Assembly (NCBI RefSeq): GCF_905171775.1
Contig: NC_053491.1
Coordinates: forward strand, 304,819,833 to 304,883,832
Source of the DNA: Rana temporaria
Taxonomy: Eukaryota; Chordata; Amphibia; Anura; Ranidae
Direction: 5' to 3'
Length of the DNA stretch: 64,000 bases
Made by a program: the position numbers and the translations under genes
In this document: positions 21,614 through 31,601 of the stretch, piece after piece
Layout: every line of letters begins with the position of its first letter
Numbering within the stretch: the stretch's first letter is position 1
The notes under the pieces: model-generated
Database searches by the model: none
What the model saw: the letters and a program-made list of their open reading frames with translations, nothing else
Told to the model about the DNA's origin: nothing

Positions 21614-23581
21614 CTAATAATTAACGTGTGTGTGGAAGCGTTCAAAACATTCACCAATACAAAGACCAGGATTGGCAGGACATTTGGGACAAAAATAACG
21701 GGTGTCACGCCTAAATCCGCGCTTGGTACAGACACGACATTTTCTTTGGGGGGCTCGTTGGGTAGGGGTACTCTCGAGGACATAAGAAAAATGCCTCTCA
21801 TGCAGTCGGCTTACTGCATTTGGTAGGGGCTGGTGAGGTACAGTACCGCCTGGATACAGGAGTTCTGTGATGATATCCCTCTGGAATTGAAGGAAGGATT
21901 CATTCCGTCCTGAAGCTCTGTATACGACATGAGCATTCAGTAGAGCCAATTGAAATAAATGTAGAGACACTTTTTTGTACCAGCGTCTCGTCTTACAGGC
22001 AATATGATACGGCGCCATTAACTGGTCGTTGAGGTCCACCCCTCCCATATTAAGGTTATATTCGTGGACACAGAGGGGTTTCTCCACAACACCAGTCGCC
22101 GTATGAATTTGGACTGTCGTGTCTGCGTGAAGGGTGGTAAGAACGAAAACATTCCTATTGTCCCGCCACTTCACAGCGAGCAAATTTTTACATCTGCAGC
22201 AGGCTCTCGCCCCCGGCCTAATACGGGCATCTACAAGCCGCTGGGGGAAGCCCCGGCGATTAGGTCGCACGGTGCCACATGCTCCAATCTGTTGATCAAA
22301 TAAGTGGCTAAAAAGTGGCACGCTGCTGTAAAAATTGTCCACATACAAATGGTACCCCTTTCCGAATAAGGGTGACACCAAGTCCCAAACAATCTTGCCA
22401 GCGCTCCCCATGTAATCTGGGCATCCTTCCGGCTCTACCTGACTATCTTTTCCCTCGTAAACCCTAAAGCTCCATGTGTAGCCTGTGGCCCTGTCACAGA
22501 GCTTATAGAGCTTGACCCCGTATCTGGCACGCTTGCTGGGAAGGTACTGTTTGAAAGACAAGCGGCCAGCAAATTTAATCAGGGACTCATCAACGCATAC
22601 AACCTGCTGGGGATTAAACAAGGCTGCAAAACGTTCGTTGAAATGGTTTACGAGGGGCCGAATTTTGTAGAGCCGGTCAAATTCAGGGTCTCCACGTGGA
22701 CGACAAAGTGCATTGTCACTGAAATGCAGGAACCGCAGGATCGCCTCGTATCGTTTCCTGGCCATGTGAGCAGAGAAAACGGGCATATGGTCGATGGGAT
22801 GTGTGGACCAATACATCCGCAATGACGGAAATTTGTGTATGCCCATGTTGAGGGTAAGGCCCAGAAAGGTCTTAAATTCGGAAACCTCGAGAGGTTTCCA
22901 TTCTTTGGCAAGGCGAGACTGGGGGTTAGCGGCGATGTAGGTACCAGCATATAAATTAGTCTGGTCCACAATAGATCTATAGAGATCTTCCGTGAAATAC
23001 AGCGAATAAAAATCAAGTGACGTAAAGTTCGCTGTATCCACCTGAATACCGGGTTGGCCAGTGAATGGGGGAAGTACAGGTGCTGTAGAAGTGGTGGGGA
23101 CCCAATCAGGATAGGCAAATTCTACAGGAAGGGCACTATGGGCACGACGGGCCTGTCTCTGTCTTCTTCTTGGTGGCAGCGGGACACTACTTGTGCTTGC
23201 CACATCGCCAGCTTGAACTGCACTTATGGGACTCGCCACGTCACCAAGTGTTACTGCAGTGCTGGATAAACGACCAGGGTGTACTAGGCCGCTGGTGCTT
23301 GCCAATCCACCAGAAGGAATAGCCGCGCTAGTACTGGATCTCTGCTCCATACGAGGGTCCTGCGGTTCTTGCTGCTCAACAACATCAGAATGGGATCGGG
23401 TACGCCTGGCCTTAGCAGGGACCTCAACTTCGTCGTGCGAGCTATCTGACATGGAGCCGCTGTCGTAAACGGGTTCGTATTCTGAGCCAGAATCTGTCAG
23501 ATGCGTGACCTCCTCCTCTTCACTATCTGACATGCACATGAACTCCAAGGCCTGCTTATCATTGTACCTTCGGTTTGCCAT
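21614..23581 (-). CDS. piggyBac transposase, intact 655 aa
   Basis: This enzyme excises and inserts piggyBac elements at TTAA. The frame is uninterrupted. The ATG at 23581 has A at -3 and G at +4, a strong initiation context. The N-terminus (1-180) is acidic/Ser-rich, then has a basic patch (RRRQRQARR, about 138-146). The DDE_Tnp_1_7 region spans about 183-555, with three aspartates in the expected settings: D331 (VCVDESL), D415 (YVDNFYSS) and D516 (MGGVDLNDQ). The C-terminal cysteine-rich domain has CxxC pairs at C615/C618 and C631/C634, plus C641, C645, H650 and H652. Length and domain order are normal for the family, and no damage is visible. It lies inside a TTAA-bounded element, so it is a candidate active copy rather than a domesticated host gene. 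Activity is inferred. Confidence 0.93.
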   Translation of the reverse strand: MANRRYNDKQALEFMCMSDSEEEEVTHLTDSGSEYEPVYDSGSMSDSSHDEVEVPAKARRTRSHSDVVEQQEPQDPRMEQRSSTSAAIPSGGLASTSGLVHPGRLSSTAVTLGDVASPISAVQAGDVASTSSVPLPPRRRQRQARRAHSALPVEFAYPDWVPTTSTAPVLPPFTGQPGIQVDTANFTSLDFYSLYFTEDLYRSIVDQTNLYAGTYIAANPQSRLAKEWKPLEVSEFKTFLGLTLNMGIHKFPSLRMYWSTHPIDHMPVFSAHMARKRYEAILRFLHFSDNALCRPRGDPEFDRLYKIRPLVNHFNERFAALFNPQQVVCVDESLIKFAGRLSFKQYLPSKRARYGVKLYKLCDRATGYTWSFRVYEGKDSQVEPEGCPDYMGSAGKIVWDLVSPLFGKGYHLYVDNFYSSVPLFSHLFDQQIGACGTVRPNRRGFPQRLVDARIRPGARACCRCKNLLAVKWRDNRNVFVLTTLHADTTVQIHTATGVVEKPLCVHEYNLNMGGVDLNDQLMAPYHIACKTRRWYKKVSLHLFQLALLNAHVVYRASGRNESFLQFQRDIITELLYPGGTVPHQPLPNAVSRLHERHFSYVLESTPTQRAPQRKCRVCTKRGFRRDTRYFCPKCPANPGLCIGECFERFHTHVNY

Positions 23582-24159
23582 TTTGGACTCTAAATTTAGT
23601 GGTACAATGGTAAGGATTCACAGGTAAAAAAAGCACCTGATCTGTAGAAAAGCAAACGTAGAAAACGCTTAAAAAAAAACTGTAAGCGATCGCAGGGATC
23701 AGGCCTGTCTCTGCGAACGCTGCAGTTATGTGTCTTGTGTTTTGTAAGTGACAGTGATCAATCGATACTGCACTTGGGTGGGTTGGGCTGGGCAGAGGGG
23801 GAAAACGCAGGTGCTAGCGGGTATCTGGGCTGATTCCGCTAACAATGCGTTTTTGGGTACCCTAAACTGCTGGGTACGCTAGTATAGATCTGATCAGATC
23901 AGGTATCGATCCGTTCAGATCCTATACCACTAAGGGGGGTGTATGCTTAGCGAGTGGGTGTAAGCGGTACTGGCTCTAACCTAACGCTGCCTGGGGCGAC
24001 GCAGACCCAGACTGGCGCTAAAATTAAATTTATATCACCCGCCGGGTGATCAGGGGGTTAAACCTATTGGGTTATATACGGCGGGTGCTCTGATGCTATA
24101 AACAGCAAACTAACCAACCAGCGTCAACCGTAACACTTTTATACGGTGATCACTGGTGA

Positions 24160-24700
24160 AAGGGTTAACTAGGGGGCAATCAGGGGGTTAAAACCTTTAT
24201 TCGGTAATATATGGGGGTACCTGACGCTTTCTAAAAACCTGGTGGCGAACCTAAAATAACTAAATAACTAACTGGCTAACCACGTCACCAGTGACACTTA
24301 TACAGTGATCAGTGGTGAAAGGGTTAACTCTAGGGGCAATCAGGGGTTAAAACCTTTATTTATGGGGGTACCTAACGCTATATAAACCTGGCGGCGAACC
24401 TCAAAAAAAACTAACTGCCTAGCGGCAACAGTGACACTAATACAGCGATCAGAAACCGATCGCTTAGTGACACTGGCAATAGGGGTGAAAGGGTTAACTC
24501 TAGGGGCAATCAGGGGTTAAAACCTTTATTTATGGGGGTACCTAACGCTATATAAACCTGGCGGCGAACCTAAAAAAAAACTAACTGCCTAGCGGCAACA
24601 GTGACACTAATACAGCGATCAGAAACCGATCGCTTAGTGACACTGGCAATAGGGGTGAAAGGGTTAACTCTAGGGGCAATCAGGGGTTAAACCTTTATTG
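24160..24700. repeat. 170-bp tandem repeat upstream of the piggyBac transposase
   Basis: The marker 'gggttaactctaggggcaat' occurs at 24321, 24491 and 24661 (170-bp period), with a diverged copy at 24163. Units also contain 'agcgatcagaaaccgatcgc' palindromes. It lies 0.6-1.1 kb upstream of the transposase ATG, between gene and transposon end, and could hold transcription signals or transposase-binding sites. That is speculative. Confidence 0.75.
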
Positions 24701-25261
24701 GGGGGGGGGTAGGGGGCTACCCTGGACCTAAAGGGGCCTAAACCTAACTGCCCTGACACTTTTTTCTGTCACACTGACACTAAAAGCAGTGATCAGAAAA
24801 TAAATGATCACTGCAATCAGTGACACTGTGACAGGGGGTGATCTGGGGGTGCTGGGGGGGGTGATCGGGGGGGGGGGGTATGTACCTATGTGTGCTGTGT
24901 CAGTGTGCTGTTGGTGCAACTCACAGTACTGACGTCTTCTCTCCTCTGGAACCGGACGAAAAGACCGCCAGAGGGGAGAAAACGTCACTTCCTCCCTGCC
25001 TGTGTTTACAGTTACACAGGCAGGGAGGGCTCAGGTGGAAGCTGATTCGCCGAGGGAGATCGAGAGGGGACGGCTGGAAACCAATAGCCGCCCCCTCCTC
25101 CCGGACCTCCCGTACACCGTTCCCGGCCCTCGCATGTACCGGAGGGGGTCCCGATCGGACCCCCGAACCCGGGTAAGGCGGGGACGTACATGTACGCCCA
25201 TGTGCCTGTACGTGCCATATTGTGGACGTATATGTACATGCGGGGGTCGGGAACTGGTTAA

Positions 25262-25385
25262 AAACAATCCCACAGCATAATCCCCCCTCCACCAAATGAT
25301 TTGGACCAGTGCACAAAGCAAGGTCTATAAAGACAGGGATGAGTGAGTTTGGGGTGGAGGAACTTGACTGGCCTGCACAGTTTCC
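25262..25385. mobile_element. Outer Tc1-like element, segment after the piggyBac
   Basis: The sequence 'aaacaatcccacagcataat' continues the Tc1-like element from 15763. It reaches 'ggaacttgactggcctgcac', the inverse of 'gtgcaggccagtcaagtt' at about 15560, so the arm turns here. It stops at 'cctgact' (25385) and resumes at about 56405 with 'gcaacctgatagaacacc'. Confidence 0.72.
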
Positions 25386-26669
25386 TGACTGGGGCCAAGT
25401 CTCAAGTCGCTCTGAATTAGAAAAAAGTTTCTGCACTACTTGGTGGCGATTTCTGAGTTGCTTGCAATAACTTCTATTAAAGGAGTCATTTGCAAGCCAC
25501 GATGAAGTCGCTCTGTGCGGGGCGGCTTCAGAGTCGGGCGACCTTGAAGCTGCCCCAGTGTGCGGGAAAGACAGAAGACAGAAACACACACAATGTACAT
25601 TATACAATACTGTAATAGAGTGGATTATAGGATTTTACAACCACTTTAAAGCAGTTGTATACCTGCGAACGGAGGGAAAAGGCAAAGGCATAATGAGCTA
25701 GTATGCACCGCATACTAGCAGATTATGAAATACCTTAGAACAAAGCCCCCACATTGCATCCCGGTCAATGCAGCGGGAGCTGACATTTTCCCCTCTGCAG
25801 CGGGAGCTGACATTTTCCCCTCTGTATTTCTTCCAGCCATGAGGCTCCGACACTGTGAGTGGCTGGAGCCGCAATGAGTTGACCTGAAGAAGGGCCACGC
25901 CCCGATACGCATTGACAACAGCTATCCTCTACATTCTCCTCGGCATTCTCTCCACCCTTTGTGATTCAAGCCTTGTTTTGGACCTGTGTTCCCCGATCAT
26001 AAGACGTCACTCTTGGATGTAGAGATGAGCTCCGGCGTGTTCACACAGTGCACGTGCAGAGCCCGCCAGGAAGTCTGCACAGCGCTGCGCTAACCACAGG
26101 CAGGGAAACATTTCCCGATCTCTGCAGCCGAGCATTGGGAATATGTCTCCCTGCCTGTGATTAGCGCAGCTCCAGTCAGTGGTTGTTCCAGAGGTCTTTC
26201 AGTCCCTTCCTTGTTCTGTGGCTGTTCCACCATCCTGCCACATACCATTGGGGATTCGATCGAGGCCTCATATTGTCCATCTGGCTCTGCACACACTGGC
26301 TTCCCTTCTAGTGACATCCAGGAACACATGAAGGTTTTGCCATTGCCAGTCCACCACCAACTGTTGCACAAGGTACTGTCACAGTGAGGAGCACGCTTTG
26401 CAGTCATTCCATCTATGCAAGGAGATTTTTAGATAATTGTTCATCTAAGCATGTCATTATTAAATCGGCACATGATTTTATCTCATTGAGCTTTTTGATT
26501 GTTTGTCCGATCAGCGCTTCCAATTGTGTTTGCACCTGAATTTTTTTTTTTGTATTCACACCCCTCCTGGAGTGTTCACCCATACAGCTGCTTTTGGGCT
26601 CTTGCGGGACATTCACAAGGTTCCCAGTGCAACATATGTCCTATTTTCCTGTTGCCAGACTGTTTTTGT
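25386..26669. other. Mixed insertions: possible MITE, duplicated 27-mer, unassigned DNA
   Basis: At 25389-25558, GGGGCCAAGTCTCAAG and CTTGAAGCTGCCCC form imperfect inverted ends of a possible MITE. At about 25772-25826 a 27-bp unit ('gcagcgggagctgacatttt...') is repeated twice. A hammerhead-like string is at 25884. From 25920 to 26640 I recognise nothing; open frames of 76-105 codons on opposite strands overlap and lack motifs. Confidence 0.4.
25884..25916 (+). ncRNA. Degenerate hammerhead-like motif
   Basis: CTGAAGA (25884-25890) fits the CUGANGA core. It is followed by A, then GGGC-CAC-GCCC as stem II, then CGAT where GAA is expected, and ACGCATTGAC. The GAA core is mutated (A14 to T), so it is probably inactive. 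It suggests a PLE remnant around 25870-26020. Confidence 0.3.
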
Positions 26670-26989
26670 CAGCTATGAGGAAAGATTAGAGGAACTGAAT
26701 TTATTTTCTATTGAGAAGAGGAGATTAAAGGGGGGGGGGGGGTGGAGAATATGATCAACATGTATAAATGCATAGGTGGTCCATATAGTGAACTTGGTAT
26801 TGAGTTATTCTTTACGTCTGGAGGAAAATAGATTCAATCTCCCAATATGGAAATATTTCTTCACAGTAAGAGCTGTGAAAATGTGGATTAGACTCCCTCA
26901 AGAGCTTGTTCTGACCAGCTTAGTAGATTGCTTTTAAAAAGGACTGGATTCTTTCCTAAATTTACATAATATAACTGGATACTAACATT
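26670..26989 (+). pseudogene. LINE 3' end (CR1/L2-like), first half
   Basis: The plus strand reads SYEERLEELNLFSIEKRRLKG, then SLRLEENRFN, KYFFTVRAVKMWIRLPQE and KGLDSFLNLHN. This is the conserved C-terminal tail of non-LTR reverse transcriptases (the 'TRGHSLKL...FFTQRVV..WNSLP' region). It contains stops, frame changes and a poly-G run. It breaks at TA (26990-26991) where a mariner-type element begins; its 3' half continues at 56180. Confidence 0.75.
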
Positions 26990-26991
26990 TA

Positions 26992-27170
26992 CAGTAGGGA
27001 AAATAATTTTTTGATCCCCTACAGATTTTGTAAGTTTGCCCACTTACAAATAAATTAAGGGTCTATAGTTTTTATCATAGGTGTTTTTTAAATAATAGAG
27101 ACATAATATCAACCAAAACTCCAGAAGAAAATGGAAATAAATTGAGCAAAATATAACTTAGTACTTGGTG
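26992..27170. mobile_element. Mariner-type element, left arm
   Basis: Starting CAGTAGGGAAAATAATT after TA, about 150 bp match the inverse of 56020-56177 (markers 'gatcccc', 'tttgtaagtttgcccactta', 'gggtctata', 'atcataggtgt'). Together the arms bound a TA-inserted element interrupted by 29 kb of later insertions. No transposase remains in the arms. Confidence 0.72.
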
Positions 27171-27450
27171 GGTATATACTAAAAGATAGAAGATTAACAT
27201 TGTGTGTATGGCCTGGTCTGGTCAATCCAATGAGCGAAAAAACAAACCTAGTTCTCATAGGCACAGCATAACCCCTCAGGATTTTTAGGACAGACCAGGT
27301 GAGTATTTAAAAAGTATTGTTTATTAGAAACATTTGATAATTGATACAGTAGAAAAAAGTAAGATCAATTGCAGTACAAAAATACAGGCATAAATGTAAA
27401 TGCCCTCTGGTATGAAGGGCTATTGCACGTAGCTGTAGGAGATGACGCCT

Positions 27451-27486
27451 GACATGTTTCAGACCCCTAGGTCCTTCTTCATAAGC
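27451..27486 (-). ncRNA. Degenerate hammerhead-like motif
   Basis: The minus strand reads CTTATGA, a spacer, a stem GGACC-TAG-GGGTC, TGAA and ACATGTC. The core has C-T-T-ATGA instead of CTGATGA, but GAA, the short self-complementary stem III (ACATGT) and C17 are kept. It is likely inactive. It supports assigning the flanking arm to a PLE. Confidence 0.35.
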
Positions 27487-27502
27487 TGAATTTCATCTAA
27501 AG

Positions 27503-27675
27503 CAGTGTTTCTCAACTCCAGTCCTCAAGGCGCACCAACAGGTCTTGTTTTCAGGCTTTCCATTATTTTGCACAGGTTTCACTGCCTTAGTAATTACCAC
27601 AGCAGTTTCATCTGAGGGAAATCCTGAAAACATGACCTGTTGGTGCGCCCTGAGGACTGGAGTTGAGAAACACTG
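27503..27675. mobile_element. hAT MITE, 173 bp, with 8-bp duplication
   Basis: The ends CAGTGTTTCTCAACTCCAG and CTGGAGTTGAGAAACACTG are perfect inverted repeats. ATCTAAAG flanks it at 27495-27502 and 27676-27683, the 8-bp duplication expected of hAT. The CAGTGTTTCTCAA terminus is typical of vertebrate hAT MITEs. It interrupts the PLE arm. Confidence 0.9.
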
Positions 27676-28187
27676 ATCTAAAGCATACATACGTCTATAA
27701 AATTAACATATTTAGACATTAGTATAATAGTACAATTTTAACATTGATAAACCTATAGAATAGAACATCCATGCAAATACAAAAAATAGGCATGGAAAGC
27801 TGATCCTCACTTGCATGAGCCGGTCACCAATGAACCATGAGTGGGACCTGACAGGGATGGAATTGGCCTGCACTGTAGTTGTTACATGGTGGGACAGATG
27901 GTAAGCTCTGAGGTAACAAGGCACCAAACAACAAATGGCAGGAGCTGGATGTGCTCAGTGTGACTGCGAGAACTCCCACTGATAGGAGTGACAAGATATC
28001 AGACTAATGGCTTCCTGTCTATGGAAGACAAAAAAGATAGAGTGGTGATAGTAAATATGTAGTAGTAAAATTCAAAAAAGCTGAGTGCTTCAGTGAAGGG
28101 ATCAAAACAACCTACCATGTAAGGGAGAAATCACAAGTCTGTTGATTCTGTCAGCCAGAAGTTTAAATAGCCTGTATGGCTAATTAA

Positions 28188-29159
28188 CCACTTAAGCCCC
28201 GGACCATATTGCTGGTCAAAGACCAGAGCACTTTTTGCGATTCGGCACTGCGTCGCTTTAACTGACAATTATGCGGTCGTGCTAGGTGGCTGCCAAACAA
28301 AATTGGCGTCCTTTTTTTCCCCACAAATAGAGCTTTCTTTTGGTGGTATTTGATCACCTCTGCGTTTTTTGTTTTTGCTCTATAAACAAAAATAGAGCGA
28401 CAATTTTGAAAAAAAATAATATTTTTTACTTTTTATCATAATAAATATCCCCCAAAAATATATAAAAAAACATTTTTTTTCCTCAGTTTAGGCCGATACG
28501 TATTCTTCTACATATTTTTCATAAACAAAATTGCAATAAGCGTTTATGGATTGGTTTGCGCAAAAGTTAGTGTTTACAAAATAGGGGGTAGTTTTATGGC
28601 ATTTGTATTATTTTTTTTTTACTAGTAATGGCGGCGATCAGAGATTTGTTTTCGGTACTGCGACATTATGGCGGACACTTTTGACACATTTTTGGGACCA
28701 TTGGCATTTTTATAGCGATCTGTGCTATAAAAATGCATTGATTACTATAAAAATGCCACTGGCAGGGAAGGGGTTAACACTAGGGGAAGGGGTTAAGTAT
28801 GTTCCCTGGGTGTGTTCTAACTGTAGGGGGGGTGGACTCACTAGGGGAAATGACTGATCGCTGTTCATACATTGTATGAACAGATGGTCAGGCATTTCTC
28901 CCCTGACTGAACCGGGAGCTGTGTTTACACACACAGCTCCCGGTTCTCGCTCTGTAACGAGCGATTGTGGGTGCCCGGCGGTGATTGCGACCGCCGGGCA
29001 CGCGCGCGGGAGTCAGGAGCGAGCAGGGGGCGCTTATGCGTGCCTCCGGCTGCGCACGCGCCCCTATTGGCTGCCGGGAGAAATGACGTAGATCTACGTG
29101 ATCTCGCCCAGCAGAGCCGACCTGCCGCCGTAAAACTACGGCAGCTGGTTGGCAAGCAG
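28188..29159. mobile_element. Non-autonomous piggyBac element, 972 bp
   Basis: It is flanked by TTAA (28184-28187, 29160-29163). Its left end CCACTTAAGCCCCGGACC matches the left end of the complete piggyBac (15768). The next ~400 bp follow the same order ('cacaaatagagctttctttt', 'ggtggtatttgatc', 'caataagcgtttat'). No transposase frame is present. Removing it rejoins the PLE arm, whose uninterrupted mirror is at about 35785-35815. Confidence 0.85.
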
Positions 29160-29163
29160 TTAA

Positions 29164-29650
29164 AGCAGCTGAGAAGGAGCTTGCAAGCAACCCTGCGCAA
29201 CTGTGGTCAATGAGGCAGAGCATTGCATCATGTTGACTGCAACCATTAGCCTCAAAGCTCTCTGATGGGATAGCTGCGCCCTCCCGCCAGCGTGTAGCCC
29301 ATCCCACTACGCCCCAGGCTGGGAGCGCAAATAGGAAGGAGCAGAGGCAAAACTCCTATTGGGCAATGAGACACGTGTCCCCCGCTGGTGAGGCATGGAA
29401 TCGGAGGTCTCACACATGCCGAGCAGTAACACACAGCAGTCCCACCCCATGTGGTGAAAAAAAGAACTGTGAAAAAACGTATGTATGTATCAATCGGGGG
29501 TGTCAAAACCGAAGGGAGAGATGGTACCACCCAGTGGTCAAAGGTGATCAGCTCAGGCATGAGAACCATACAGGAAATTGCATCGCCAATCAATTTCTGA
29601 ATGGATCTAAGAACAAACAGAATATTTGTCAGGTACAATAAATGAAACAA
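29164..29650 (-). mobile_element. Penelope-like element, inverted arm (part 2)
   Basis: It is the reverse complement of about 34660-35160 and 35730-35790: both strands give LLYLTNILFV, SIQKLIGDAISCMVLMPELI and FDHWVVPSLPSV in opposite directions. This is PLE 3' sequence, not a gene. The axis lies between this arm and the coding body that starts near 29695. Confidence 0.7.
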
Positions 29651-29694
29651 ATCAAAATCGCTGAAGGCAAAAGAAGGAAAGGAATAGGGAGGAA

Positions 29695-30698
29695 TTGCAT
29701 ACCAGGCTTACAAACAAAATGTCATCAACAAAAATACTTGGGAATATGTGCGAACACCTTTCTCAGGTGGGGCGACTTTTTTATGCGCTTCCTAAAGTGC
29801 ACAAGAATGTCATAAAACCTCTAGGGGTCAGACCCATTGTATCTGGGAGGGGCAGTCTTACAGACAACCTCAGCAGATACATAGATAGGTTACTACAAAC
29901 ATTAGTGGAGGCCTTACCCTCTTATACTAAAGACACAATACATCTTCTCCAGATTCTGGATGGCCTCCACGTCGATGGTGACATACAATTAGTCACCATC
30001 GACGTGGAGGGCCCTATACAGTTCCATTCCACATGACATCGGTCTCAGTATTTTCGACATGTTCTATTTAGGTCAGGGAGATATACTCAATTGCTTGTTG
30101 AGTTCATTGTGGCAGCCTTGGAGTTCATTTTGAAGCATAACTTTTTTTCATTTGATAATTCCCACACTACCTCCAGGTACAGGGCGTCGCCATGGGCACC
30201 TGTTGCGCACCGGTGTACGCCAATCTGTACCAGGGGGAGTGGGAAAGACTTATGTTTACGGACACTTTTGCATGTAGCTATACCAGGCACACCAAAGACT
30301 GGTATCGCTACATAGATGATGTCATCATGATATGGGACAGCCCTATCGCACCCTTGTTGGAATTCCTGGACTACATAAATTCCAATAATACATTTAATCT
30401 CCAATTTACAATGATCTATGACAAGTCCACCATTTATTTTCTGGACCTGACCATCACCAGAACTGCTGATGGTTCTTTCCAGAGTGAATTATTTAGAAAG
30501 CCCACTGCAGGCACTACCATTTTGGAAGCATCCAGTTTTCATCCAGAAGCCTTACTGGCTTCCATCCCTTTTGGTCAATATATTAGGGCCATACAAAATT
30601 GTTCTAGTGACGCCCTTTTTGACAAAGAAGCTGGCATATTCCACCAGAGATTACGGGCCAGAGGATACTCGAATGGTATCCTCAAAAAAGCATATAAG
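29695..30698 (+). pseudogene. Penelope-like reverse transcriptase, frameshifted
   Basis: PLE RT motifs occur in order: FYALPKVHKN (about 29780), LGVRPIVSGRGS (about 29820), VAMGTCCAPVYANL (about 30185), the catalytic YRYIDDVIMIW (about 30303) and IYFLDLTITR (about 30430). Frames break near 30030 and 30180. The DNA is split at 30699-30703 by the LTR element; the endonuclease part resumes at 33874. PLEs combine this RT with a GIY-YIG endonuclease. It lacks the N-terminal ~200 residues and is not functional. Confidence 0.85.
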
Positions 30699-30703
30699 AG
30701 GGC

Positions 30704-31221
30704 TGTGACGGTATTGGTATGATATCCCCGTCAAACAGTCCCTTCTTCCCATAAAAGAAATCACAGAAGCATCCATACATGAGGCAAGGCTTAATGCTGG
30801 AACAACACAGTTTAATGGTTTTCTTCTCAGCTTTTTATATAGTCCAAGACATTGAAGCAACAATGAAATCTCCACCCCCCCCCCTAATCACACACTAAGG
30901 CTAATTACTAAAACATTCCAGACAGGTCGGCACCGACCGACAATTATCATGTCTAATCAAACCACCTTCACACACTAAGTTTCCTAGGCAGACATTTCGT
31001 CCCTGCATGCAGCTTGACACCTATTAACACCTCTGAGTATCAAAAGGTTTTTAGACAGCGTTATCACACAATTAAAGGCCTTTCAAAAGCTAGCCTTATT
31101 TAACATATGAACAGTGTTCACAGAGAGAGATGAATCACACATGAAACACCTGTTACCTCTAACCCACAGCATTAAATTAGCAGGGAGCATTAAACTGAGA
31201 CATATAGGCAATTGCATCACA
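30704..31221 (-). repeat. 3' LTR, 518 bp
   Basis: Read on the minus strand it begins TGTGATGC and ends CCGTCACA (TG...CA). A TATA box (TATATAAAAAGC) lies near 30832-30844, with 'ctgagaagaaaacc' after it. A purine-rich tract (minus strand 31247-31222, ending GGGGGGCCAT) directly precedes it and would prime plus-strand synthesis. Confidence 0.9.
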
Positions 31222-31601
31222 ATGGCCCCCCTTTTTCTCCCTGCTCCGGCAAACCCGTTTGGACCTTCCCTGGTCCAGTAGGGTTGACGGGTTCAGAGCT
31301 TTTAGTCCGAGGTTAACTCCGTTTGGCGTAACTGACCTTCCTTGGCAACTGCTCCCGACTCAGGTATGTCACCAGGTCGTCAGATCACACGCCGGTCAGT
31401 CCCCAAGTCTGTGTGTGATCTGCAGAGTCACCAGAAGTCAGTGTGAAGACAGCGAATGGGTCTGTGCGCCGCCGTCTAGGTGTCCCGCTATGGGAGGGGC
31501 AGGTTATGGTTCTGAAGTGACAATCACAGGAGATTCATAAAAATAAAAAGTTATATTTGTTGAAATGCTGTAGCACTGGTGCTCAGAGTCCGGGGGGGGG
31601 A

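Larger units (their letters stand above)
15768..25257 (-). mobile_element. Complete autonomous-looking piggyBac element, 9.49 kb
   Basis: It is bounded by TTAA at 15764-15767 and 25258-25261. On removal the Tc1-like sequence reads through ('ggccaaccccTTAAaaacaatccc'). The left terminus (CCACTTAAGCCCC) matches the left terminus of a non-autonomous copy at 28188; the right terminus, inverted, reads CCAGTTCCCGACC. Inside are a 382-bp repeat array, a foldback insertion (19273-19656), a duplicated block (20433-21260), the transposase (21614-23581) and a 170-bp repeat array (24160-24700). It is transcribed right to left. The size is large for piggyBac because of the arrays and insertions. Confidence 0.85.
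27171..28183 (-). mobile_element. Penelope-like element, inverted arm (part 1)
   Basis: From about 27690 to 28183 this is the reverse complement of 35800-36316 (markers 'ggaagccattagtct' and 'ttaacattgataaacctat' in opposite orientations). The part left of 27690 has no mirror because the other arm is cut at 36316. A hammerhead-like motif on the minus strand (27451-27486) sits 3' of the element's coding direction in this arm, as in other PLEs. Confidence 0.65.

Noticed and set aside
21604..23468. Plus-strand frames opposite the piggyBac transposase
   Set aside because: They are shadows of the intact minus-strand gene.
21614..23581. Domesticated piggyBac-derived host gene
   Set aside because: The gene lies within a TTAA-bounded element whose removal restores the flanking repeat, so it is a transposon gene.
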